DNA from: Phreatobacter sp.
GTDB lineage: Bacteria > Pseudomonadota > Alphaproteobacteria > Rhizobiales > Phreatobacteraceae
Direction: 5' to 3'
Length of the DNA: 59,609 bases
NCBI RefSeq assembly: GCF_030691135.1
Contig: NZ_JAUYFA010000079.1
Coordinates: 1 to 59,609 of the forward strand
The notes beneath the pieces were generated by a model. That model had not been told where the DNA came from, ran no database searches, and saw only the letters and a program-made list of their open reading frames with translations. Each line of letters opens with the position of its first letter. Positions within the stretch are counted from its first letter, which is position 1. This document shows, piece after piece, positions 53,275 through 59,609 of this stretch. The position numbers and the translations under genes were made by a program.

Positions 53275-54394
53275 CGGCGAACCTCCCCGCAGCGAAGGGT
53301 GTGAGGTCAGGCAACCAGTCACCCGAGCCGATCATGCCGGCGACATGCGAGGCATGGACGGCTGCCAGCGTAACGCCGCTGTGGCAGGTGACGAGATAGG
53401 CGCCAGGATGGGTGACCGAACGCTCATAGATGGGATAGCCGTCCGGGGTCATGACCCGCAGCGCCCCCCAGCTCCGCACCACCTGGGCCTGAGCCAGAAG
53501 CGGAAAAATGCGGATCGCATTGGCGGCGATGCCGGCCAGAACGTCATGCCGGGTGCCGTTGTCGAAGCCGACCTCCTCCTTGCTGTCGCCGATCATGACG
53601 CCCCCCTCATCGGTCTGCCGGATGGTGCCGAGCGGGTAGTCCAGAAAGTGCGCGAGCTTTTCGGTGACGAGGATTTGCCCACGCTGCGGCCGGACAGGGG
53701 CATGGATCCCCACCATCGGGCCGAGGCGGGCATTGCCCAGTCCGGCGGCCAGCACGACCTTCCCGGCCCGTATCTCGCCGGTTGCGCCGGTGATGCTGAA
53801 CCCGTCCGGGAGACGATCGATCGCCTCGACGGTCGCGTTCGGGCGGTAGATCGCGCCAAGGCTCGCAGCGGCGGCATGGAGCGCGTTGAAGAGCCGGAGG
53901 GCATTGACGTGGCCGTCATGCGGACAAAAGGTGCCTCCGACGACATCAGGGCCGATGGCCGGCAAGAGGCGCTTCATCCCGCCTGCATCAAGGCGCTCGA
54001 AATCCGCGCAATCCTGCCCGCGATTGTGCAGGCGCCGCAGGTCATTGCAGCGCGTGTCGAGATCGTCCTCGGTCAGCGAGGCCATGAGCCCGCCCCGTTG
54101 CTCGTACGACAGCGCCGTATCGGTGGCGGCCTCGATCTCGGCAGCGAAGAATGGCCATGCTCGGGCGGAAGCAAGGCTCCAGCGGGCGTAGTCCGGATTG
54201 TCGAGGCCCTTTCCCTGGACCCAGACGAGACCGAAATTGCCACGGGACGCCCGGTGCGCGATGTCGCCCTCGTCGAGGATCGTGACGGCCAGGCCGGTCT
54301 TCGCCAGCCCATAGGCGAGCGACAGGCCGACGACGCCCCCACCGATCACCGCGACGTCGCAATCGTTGCCCGATCGCTCAGGCGCCAGGCTCAT
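53255..54394 (-). CDS. DAO-family subunit of trimeric dehydrogenase (second set)
   Basis: A 379-residue flavoprotein with FAD motif VAVIGGGVVGLSLAYGLAKTG, then GNFGLVWVQGKGLDNPDYARW as flavin-contact segment and a C-terminal CHSGVTLAAVHASHVAGMI closure. It is of the HcnC/OoxB type and carries the substrate site for an amino or imino acid. Start and stop overlap the flanking genes. It lies directly after the permeases of a PotABCD-type importer, an arrangement that ties uptake to oxidation of one compound. Opines, D- or hydroxy-prolines and N-methyl amino acids are all possible substrates. Confidence 0.87.
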   Translation of the reverse strand: MSLAPERSGNDCDVAVIGGGVVGLSLAYGLAKTGLAVTILDEGDIAHRASRGNFGLVWVQGKGLDNPDYARWSLASARAWPFFAAEIEAATDTALSYEQRGGLMASLTEDDLDTRCNDLRRLHNRGQDCADFERLDAGGMKRLLPAIGPDVVGGTFCPHDGHVNALRLFNALHAAAASLGAIYRPNATVEAIDRLPDGFSITGATGEIRAGKVVLAAGLGNARLGPMVGIHAPVRPQRGQILVTEKLAHFLDYPLGTIRQTDEGGVMIGDSKEEVGFDNGTRHDVLAGIAANAIRIFPLLAQAQVVRSWGALRVMTPDGYPIYERSVTHPGAYLVTCHSGVTLAAVHASHVAGMIGSGDWLPDLTPFAAGRFADVPSPG

Positions 54395-55188
54395 GACTTG
54401 TCCTCGCCGATGAACAGCCGCTGGAGTCCGTAGAACCGGTCGATCACCAGCATGGCAAGCACTGTGAAGAGGATCAGCAGAGCCGACACGGCGCAGATCA
54501 GCGGGTCGATGGAGTCCTGGATATAGGTAAACATGCGAACGGGTAGCGTGGTGGTGGTGGCGGAGGCGATGAAGACGGTCATCGTGACCTCGTCGAAACT
54601 CTGGATGAAGGCGAGGGCAAAGCCGCTGGCCATACCCGGAATGATCAGCGGGATGACGATCCGCCGGTAGGTGGTGATCCTGTCCGCGCCAAGGGCGGTT
54701 GCGGCGTCCTCGATGCGCTTGTCCATGCCCGTCGCGGCAGCGAGCACCATGCGCATCGCGAAGGGAAACACCACCACGACATGGCCGATGATCAGTCCCG
54801 CCATCGTGCCGGAAATCCCGAGCAGCGAATAGAACCTGAGAAAGGCGATGCCGAGCACCAGGTGCGGGATCATCAGCGGCGCCATGAAGAAGGCGTTCAG
54901 CGCCTCGCGCCCGGTGAACCGGTAACGGGCGATCGCCAGCGCGGCCGGCACGGCGAACAGGACAGCGATCAGGGAGGCGGCCGTTGCCACGAACAGGCTG
55001 GTGCGGAAGGCTGCGATGAAGTCCGGATACTGCGCGATGCGTTCGAACCAGCGCAGGGAAAAGCGGGTGGTCGGGATCGAGAGAAAGCCCTCCGGCGTGA
55101 AAGCCACCAGGCAGACCAGAACCATCGGCGCCAGGAGAAAGACGACGAAGGCAGCATGGAAAACGAGGGCGAGGGGACCGTTCCTCAT
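54391..55188 (-). CDS. ABC permease, PotC-like
   Basis: A protein of about 265 residues with six helices. The coupling loop reads EDAATALGADRITTYRRIVIPLIIPG, the classic EAA motif of the PotC/CysW-type permeases. ATG 55188 overlaps the stop of the other permease (ATGA) and is preferred to the longer frame at 55233 inside that gene. With the PotB-like permease it forms the channel of the importer, and it leads without gap into the dehydrogenase genes. Confidence 0.9.
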   Translation of the reverse strand: MRNGPLALVFHAAFVVFLLAPMVLVCLVAFTPEGFLSIPTTRFSLRWFERIAQYPDFIAAFRTSLFVATAASLIAVLFAVPAALAIARYRFTGREALNAFFMAPLMIPHLVLGIAFLRFYSLLGISGTMAGLIIGHVVVVFPFAMRMVLAAATGMDKRIEDAATALGADRITTYRRIVIPLIIPGMASGFALAFIQSFDEVTMTVFIASATTTTLPVRMFTYIQDSIDPLICAVSALLILFTVLAMLVIDRFYGLQRLFIGEDKS

Positions 55189-56045
55189 GACGCGAAGACC
55201 TGGGAGTAACGCCGTTCGATGAACCGGTTCCACCCCACGACGATGGCGACGATTCCCACCAGAAGGAGAACGGCGATGGCCGCTCCGAGGGGCCAGTTCA
55301 GCGTATTGAGAAATTCGTCATAGGCGAGGGTCGAGGCCACCTTCAGCCGCCTTCCCCCGATGATCGCCGGGGTCGCGAAGGCGCTCGCCGCGAGCGAGAA
55401 GACGATGATGCCGCCTGACAGGATGCCAGGCATGGCCTGCGGCAGCACGATGCGCAGGAAAATCGTGATCTGCGAGGCACCCAGCGACTGCGCGGCACGT
55501 TCGGTTGCCGGATCCATCCGAGCGAGGGAGGCCCAGACGGAGAGAACCATGAAGGGCACGAGAACATGGACCAGCGCGATGACGACGCCGGTCTCGGTGA
55601 ACATCAGCGAGACCGGACTGGACGTCAGGCCCAGCCGGTGAAGCGCCAGCGGAATGAGCCCGTTGCCGCCCAGGAGCAGCGCCCAGCCGAGCGTCCTGGC
55701 GACCACCGAGACCAGCAGGGGGCCGATGACGACGAGGATGAAGGACGAGCGCCACGGCTCCCGCATCCGGCGCAGGATGTAGGCCTCGGGCGCACCGATG
55801 AGCACGCAGATGAGCGTCACCCAGAGGGCGATGCGCAGCGTCCTGAGAAAGATCTCCGCGAAGAAGCTGTCGGACAGGATCTCGGCATAGTTCTGGACCG
55901 TCAGGGTCGGGACGATGCCTTGGGTGCTGCTCCAGCCGTTGAAGGACAGCAGCAGCGTCATGGCGAGGGGCGTCGCCACGATACCAACAAAGAGCAGGGT
56001 GGCGGGTGCGACCAGGAGCCAGCCTTGGCGTGCTTGGGCGTTCAT
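55185..56045 (-). CDS. ABC permease, PotB-like
   Basis: A protein of about 286 residues with six helices, starting ARQGWLLVAPATLLFVGIVA. The coupling loop is ERAAQSLGASQITIFLRIVLPQ. ATG 56045 overlaps the ATPase stop by four bases; the frame open to 56189 is inside the ATPase gene. PotB-like partner of the permease encoded next. Confidence 0.9.
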   Translation of the reverse strand: MNAQARQGWLLVAPATLLFVGIVATPLAMTLLLSFNGWSSTQGIVPTLTVQNYAEILSDSFFAEIFLRTLRIALWVTLICVLIGAPEAYILRRMREPWRSSFILVVIGPLLVSVVARTLGWALLLGGNGLIPLALHRLGLTSSPVSLMFTETGVVIALVHVLVPFMVLSVWASLARMDPATERAAQSLGASQITIFLRIVLPQAMPGILSGGIIVFSLAASAFATPAIIGGRRLKVASTLAYDEFLNTLNWPLGAAIAVLLLVGIVAIVVGWNRFIERRYSQVFAS

Positions 56046-57070
56046 GGGGTGGATCCTGCCAAGGACAGCGAGGCGTCGCGGGCGCGGAACGCGAGGACGA
56101 CCGTCTCGCCTTCGCCCGGTAAGGGACGTCCGTCGTTCGGCCGGATGACCAGGCACAGGCCGCCCGGCGTCTCCACATGGAGGAGCCAATGGTTGCCCTG
56201 GAAGACCCGGGTCAGCACCCGCCCGGGCAAACCGTCGCCATCGGTCGTGAAATCGACCTTTTCCGGCCGGATGGAGATGGTCGCCGGCCGCTCACCCGGC
56301 ATCATGACATGGCCTGCCACCGCAAGCCCCCGCGGGGTCGGCTCGGCGCTGAACGTGTTGGTCCTGCCGAGGAAGGTCGCGACGAAGGCCGAGCCTGGGC
56401 GTTCGTAGACGTCGAATGGCGAGCCGATCTGCTCGACCCTGCCCTGGTTCATCACCACGATCCGGTCGGACAGGGCGAGGGCCTCCTGCTGGTCATGGGT
56501 GACGAGAACCGTCGTGGTGCCGGACTGTCGCTGGATCTGCCGCAGTTCCAGCTGCATTTCCTCACGCTGCTTGGCATCGAGGTTGGAGAGCGGCTCGTCG
56601 AGCAAGAGGATCGCGGGCCGGATGACCAGTGCTCGTGCCAGTGCGACACGCTGCTGCTGGCCGCCCGACATCTGACGGGGATAGCGGCCACCCTTGTCGG
56701 CCAGGCCGACCATCGCCAGGGCCTGTTCCACCCGCTGCCGGATCTCGGCTTTGCCGACCCTGCGCATTTCCAAGCCGAAAGCGACATTGGCAGCCACCGT
56801 CATGTGCGGGAACAGCGCATAGCTCTGGAAGACGATGCCGAGGCCGCGCTTCTCAGGCGCAAGCCGCGACAGATCGATCCCGTCGAGGGCGATCGCGCCT
56901 TGGGTCGGCTCGACGAAGCCCGCGATCATCTGCAGCGTCGTGGTCTTGCCGCAGCCGGAAGGGCCGAGCAGCGAAATGAATTCGCCCTTCTCGACACCGA
57001 GGTCGAGACGATCGACCGCGACAGCGGGACCATAGGCTTTCCGGATGTTTTCGAGCGCGAGATAGGGCAT
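56042..57070 (-). CDS. ABC ATPase, PotA/FbpC-like
   Basis: A 342-residue importer ATPase. Walker A GPSGCGKTTT, Q-loop IVFQSYALFPHM, signature MSGGQQQRV, Walker B ILLLDEPLSNLD and switch VTHDQQEAL are intact, and a C-terminal TOBE regulatory domain follows from about residue 240. ATG 57070 has GGAGG at the right distance (a GTG one codon upstream is in the spacer). It powers the PotBC-like permeases encoded next. It is 87 bases downstream of the binding-protein gene, and that gap contains two stem-loops. Confidence 0.92.
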   Translation of the reverse strand: MPYLALENIRKAYGPAVAVDRLDLGVEKGEFISLLGPSGCGKTTTLQMIAGFVEPTQGAIALDGIDLSRLAPEKRGLGIVFQSYALFPHMTVAANVAFGLEMRRVGKAEIRQRVEQALAMVGLADKGGRYPRQMSGGQQQRVALARALVIRPAILLLDEPLSNLDAKQREEMQLELRQIQRQSGTTTVLVTHDQQEALALSDRIVVMNQGRVEQIGSPFDVYERPGSAFVATFLGRTNTFSAEPTPRGLAVAGHVMMPGERPATISIRPEKVDFTTDGDGLPGRVLTRVFQGNHWLLHVETPGGLCLVIRPNDGRPLPGEGETVVLAFRARDASLSLAGSTP

Positions 57071-57089
57071 CACGCCCTCCAGGTCAGTG

Positions 57090-57144
57090 GGGCGCGCCGA
57101 TGCGCGCCCTGCCTTTGCGAGTGGGGCTCCCGGCCAAGGCCGGG
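57090..57144 (-). promoter_or_regulatory. Two intercistronic stem-loops after the third binding-protein gene
   Basis: GGGCGCGC (57090-57097) and GCGCGCCC (57102-57109) form a perfect 8-bp stem with a 4-base loop. CCCGGCC (57129-57135) and GGCCGGG (57138-57144) form a second 7-bp repeat with almost no loop. No T-run is present. They stand between binding-protein and ATPase genes, the same place as in the other two importer operons. Confidence 0.55.
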
Positions 57145-57157
57145 CCCCGGATGAAGC

Positions 57158-58186
57158 TCAGCGTTCGATCTCGCGAACCCAGCGGCGATTCCAGTCGTCA
57201 CGCACGGGGTTGATGATGTTCCAGTCTGCCGCAACCAGCCGGGCCGCCAGTTCTCCCACCGGCATGATTCCCGGGCGGGCGACAGTCGCCTCCTTGTTGA
57301 CCGGCGCAAGGCCTGCCTCATTGGCGAGGAGCGATTGCGTTTCCGCCGACAAGATCGTCTGCACGAAGGCATGGGCCTTGGCGGATATCTGCCGCTTGGC
57401 CACCGGACAGATCGCCATCATGACCACCGGCGAGCCCTCCTTCGGATAGACGAATTCGACGGGAACGCCGGCATCGATCAAGGGCTGGACCCGCGCCGTG
57501 CCCCAGACGCCGAAGATCGCCTGGCCCGTCTGGAACAGTTCGGCATGTTTGGCCGGTGAGGGCTCAAAGGCGAGGATGTTGGGGCCGACATGCCGGCGCA
57601 TGACATCGAAGCCAGGGTTGATGTTGCTCTCGCCCCCGCCGTGCAGCCGCGCCAGCATGACCACGGTGAGCAGGCCGTAGCCGTTGTTCAGCGGCGGCAT
57701 GACGACCCGACCCCGATATTTGGGATCCATCAGGTCATTCCAGGAGGTGGGCGCCGCCCAGCCGTTCTCCCTGAAGACCCTCGTATTGTACATCAGGCCT
57801 GTCGCGATCAGGCCCATGCCCGAGGCACGGCCGCCCGGCAGCCTGGCGACATCGTGGAGCCTCGACTGGTCGACGCCCTCGAGGGGCGCACAGAATCCGA
57901 GAGACACGGCCCGCATCATCGGACCGTCGTCGATGATCGCGACATCGATCTCCTGATTGTCCCTCTGGGCCTGAAGCTTGGCCAGGTTGTCGGTGGAGTT
58001 CCCCGCGACATAGACGACGCGCACGTTGTGGGCCCGCTCGAATGGCGCAATGACCCGCTCGCGCAGAACCTTCTCGATCGACCCCCCCGATCCGGCCACG
58101 ACCAGTGTTTCCTGGGCATGTCCGACGCCTGCTGAAAGAAGCATCGTCGCCGACGCGCCGAGCGCCAGCAGAAACCTCGATTGCAT
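57158..58186 (-). CDS. ABC substrate-binding protein, PotD/AfuA-like
   Basis: A 342-residue periplasmic protein. A signal peptide (MQSRFLLALGASATMLLSAG, cleavage after GHAQ) is followed by TLVVAGSGGSIEKVLRERVI, typical of the family 1 (PotD/iron-type) fold, and by the hinge segment GLMYNTRVFRENGWAAPTSW. It is the first gene of the seven-gene operon, with GAGGAGG before ATG 58186. The ligand could be a polyamine, opine or amino acid. Related binding proteins work in mannopine and similar opine uptake, and the dehydrogenase genes downstream support an amino- or imino-acid ligand. Confidence 0.9.
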   Translation of the reverse strand: MQSRFLLALGASATMLLSAGVGHAQETLVVAGSGGSIEKVLRERVIAPFERAHNVRVVYVAGNSTDNLAKLQAQRDNQEIDVAIIDDGPMMRAVSLGFCAPLEGVDQSRLHDVARLPGGRASGMGLIATGLMYNTRVFRENGWAAPTSWNDLMDPKYRGRVVMPPLNNGYGLLTVVMLARLHGGGESNINPGFDVMRRHVGPNILAFEPSPAKHAELFQTGQAIFGVWGTARVQPLIDAGVPVEFVYPKEGSPVVMMAICPVAKRQISAKAHAFVQTILSAETQSLLANEAGLAPVNKEATVARPGIMPVGELAARLVAADWNIINPVRDDWNRRWVREIER

Positions 58187-58280
58187 GGATCCCTCCTCAA
58201 CCCCTGAAGGCGGGTTTGCCTTCGTGATTGCGAGGGTGGTTGCATTCTTTCAATAATATCAAATTCAAAATTCCCCACCT

Positions 58281-58298
58281 ATCATGTTCGAATGTGAT
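58281..58298. promoter_or_regulatory. Dyad upstream of the LysR gene, possible operator
   Basis: ATCATGTTCGAATGTGAT is symmetric at 14 of 18 positions (ATCA, TTCGAA, TGAT) and ends just before the ribosome site of the LysR gene. It lies in the 123-base region shared with the divergent operon. The spacing is not the standard T-N11-A, so binding by this LysR is only a possibility. Confidence 0.3.
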
Positions 58299-58309
58299 GG
58301 AGATTGGCT

Positions 58310-59215
58310 GTGCTCGATCGTCAGTTGGAGGCCTTCCGCGCTGTCATGATGACAGGCGGCATGACGGCCGGGGCTGAAGTGCTCCGTGTCACCCAGCCGG
58401 CCGTCAGCCGGCTGATCCGCGACCTCGAATACAATCTGAAGATCCGTCTGTTCGAGCGCAGGGGGAACCAGTTGAGCCCAACCCCGGAGGCGGTCGCCCT
58501 TCTCGCCGAGGTCGAACGGTCCTATCTCGGCCTCGAACATGTGAAGGCCTTCGCCGCGGATCTGAGGTCGGCAAGAGCAGGATCATTGCGGGTTGCTGCC
58601 TTACCAGCGCTGGCCCTCGGATTTCTTCCGTTCCTGATGGCCCGCTTCCGGGCGACACGCCCGGGCCTGGCGATCCAGATTGACGGCATTCCCTCTCATC
58701 TGGTTCTCGACCGAGTCGCAGGAGGCCAGTTCGACTTCGGCTTCGTGGCCGTGCCGGCTGAGCGCTCCTCTTTGACCATGGCGCCGATGATGGCCCCGAT
58801 CGTCGCCGTCATTCCCGCTGACCGGCGCCTCGCCCAACTGGCTGAGATCCGCGCTCCCGATCTGGCGGGGGAAGATGTCATCCTGTTGGGGCGGGGCAGC
58901 TACCAGCGGCACATCATCGAGGTGGCCTTGGCCGGCATCTCCATTCGTTCCACAGTGGAGACGCCGCTCTCCGCCATCGCCTGCGCACTCGCCAGCGAAG
59001 GGGTCGGCGTTGCCCTCGTCGAAGCCTATACGGCGCGGGCCTTCGTTGACCGCGGTGTCGTGGTCCTGCCTTTCCGTCCCGCCATTGATGCAGGTTTTTC
59101 GATCGTCACGGCACGGCAGCGGGCATTGTCACAGGCCGCCAGAGACTTTCTGGACGTTGTCGAGGCTGGGTCGGTAGACTACCTGCGCCCTCTCCTGGGA
59201 GCCATTCGGGGGTGA
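58310..59215 (+). CDS. LysR-family transcriptional regulator
   Basis: A protein of about 301 residues. The N-terminal winged helix-turn-helix (DRQLEAFRAVMMTGGMTAGA, then VTQPAVSRLIRDLEYNLKI) precedes a linker and an effector domain (SLRVAALPALALGFLPFLMA). The style is that of opine/arginine-type regulators (OccR/NocR group). GTG 58310 has GGAG seven bases upstream; a TTG two codons earlier is also possible. It is divergent from the seven-gene import-oxidation operon, the classic LysR arrangement, and probably activates it when the substrate is present. Confidence 0.88.
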   Translation: MLDRQLEAFRAVMMTGGMTAGAEVLRVTQPAVSRLIRDLEYNLKIRLFERRGNQLSPTPEAVALLAEVERSYLGLEHVKAFAADLRSARAGSLRVAALPALALGFLPFLMARFRATRPGLAIQIDGIPSHLVLDRVAGGQFDFGFVAVPAERSSLTMAPMMAPIVAVIPADRRLAQLAEIRAPDLAGEDVILLGRGSYQRHIIEVALAGISIRSTVETPLSAIACALASEGVGVALVEAYTARAFVDRGVVVLPFRPAIDAGFSIVTARQRALSQAARDFLDVVEAGSVDYLRPLLGAIRG

Positions 59216-59309
59216 CGTTCGGGGAACTGGTAGACATCGTCAGCCTTCGTACGTCGGCGGCGCTGACCTCGGTGAACACCAGGCTCAATGCGCGGTGAGA
59301 CTTCGGCGG

Positions 59310-59609
59310 GCATTATTGTGATTTGCGGTGCGAATGATGCTGAATAGTGCAATTCCAGTGCCGAATGATGCTCGGCGAAATGACGAGATCCCGCATGAAG
59401 GCTGGTTTTGAGGCCAAAAAAGAGCCCCTGACGCTTTGCCGTGGCACCGATGATGGATGGGACGCACCGCTTCGAAAATGATCGAAGAATCAGATGGTTG
59501 AGTGGCGTTCAGTCATTCATGCTGTAGGAGTGTTGTAGGTGCAGCCGCGCGCTCCCTCCCGCACTCCGGCATCTTGAGCCTACCGCGACCGCTCGGTGAA
59601 TCTGCCGCC
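59310..59609 (+). repeat. Diverged intergenic repeat, copy C, cut by window end
   Basis: Most complete copy. The 5' block is closest to copy A (GAATAGTGCAATTCCAGTGC, AATGATGCT, GCATGAAGGCTGGTTTTGAG) and the 3' block to copy B (CTCCGGCATCTTGAGCCTAC, then CCGCTCGGTGAATCTG). Between them is CTTCGAAAATGATCGAAG, a small perfect hairpin in place of the AT-rich stretch of the other copies. It starts about 95 bases after the LysR stop and runs past the window edge. The 59216-59309 segment before it holds nothing recognised. Confidence 0.7.

Noticed and set aside
57158-58186. Iron-uptake (FbpABC) reading of the importer
   Set aside because: The binding protein lacks the clear tyrosine pair of ferric-binding proteins in the part I can judge, and the operon continues into amino/imino-acid dehydrogenase genes.

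Overview
The window is high-GC DNA with the gene style of an alphaproteobacterium, most likely a soil or water Hyphomicrobiales (rhizobial-type) organism. The basis is the base composition, the many stacked ABC importers for amino-acid or opine-like compounds, the trimeric octopine-oxidase/HcnABC-type dehydrogenases and frequent ATGA stop/start overlaps. I cannot name the genus. I saw no rRNA, tRNA or CRISPR array.

0-5.6 kb: the C-terminal part of an HD-GYP response regulator (cut by the window edge), an IS3-family transposase remnant, a flavin monooxygenase (ArsO/CzcO type), a transglutaminase-like protein, and a membrane HD-GYP protein. 5.6-18.5 kb: a long one-directional envelope/export block. 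It holds a small secreted protein, a membrane-anchored TAXI solute-binding protein without TRAP permeases, a DevBCA/MacB-like ABC exporter (adaptor, FtsX-type permease, ATPase), an OmpR/histidine-kinase pair, an adaptor plus RND pump of the heavy-metal-efflux class, and two small exported proteins, one of them a His-rich DUF305 protein. Metal stress export is the most economical reading.

18.7-26.1 kb: a LysR regulator followed by a PLP D-cysteine desulfhydrase-like enzyme on the minus strand, divergent from a complete Dpp-type importer whose two ATPases are fused. 26.7-47.5 kb: a catabolic island. On the minus strand it has a cupin, two DAO-family flavoproteins, a trimeric dehydrogenase (2Fe-2S protein, FAD/NAD protein, DAO subunit), an Lrp/AsnC regulator with a near-consensus Lrp box, a class III aminotransferase and a GNAT protein. 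On the plus strand it has an aldehyde dehydrogenase, two HAD hydrolases (one at each end of the block), a PuuB-like oxidase and a second Dpp-type importer. One permease of that importer carries an in-frame TAG. A hydantoinase/oxoprolinase B gene follows, with a hydantoinase A gene that has lost its N-terminal half.

47.5-51.5 kb: a scar-rich segment with the hyuA breakpoint, an IS481-like N-terminal remnant, five small to medium unrecognised genes (most exported), and a repeat. 51.5-59.2 kb: a tightly coupled seven-gene operon. A PotABCD-type importer (binding protein, ATPase, two permeases) runs directly into a second trimeric dehydrogenase (DAO, 2Fe-2S, FAD/NAD), with a divergent LysR gene. 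It looks like an import-and-oxidise unit for an opine, imino acid or similar N-substituted amino acid.

Three diverged copies of an undescribed intergenic repeat (about 26.3-26.6, 51.2-51.45 and 59.3-59.6 kb) lie in the same orientation at the borders of these catabolic blocks; the last two bracket the seven-gene operon. All three importer operons carry GC-rich stem-loops without a T-run directly after the binding-protein gene.
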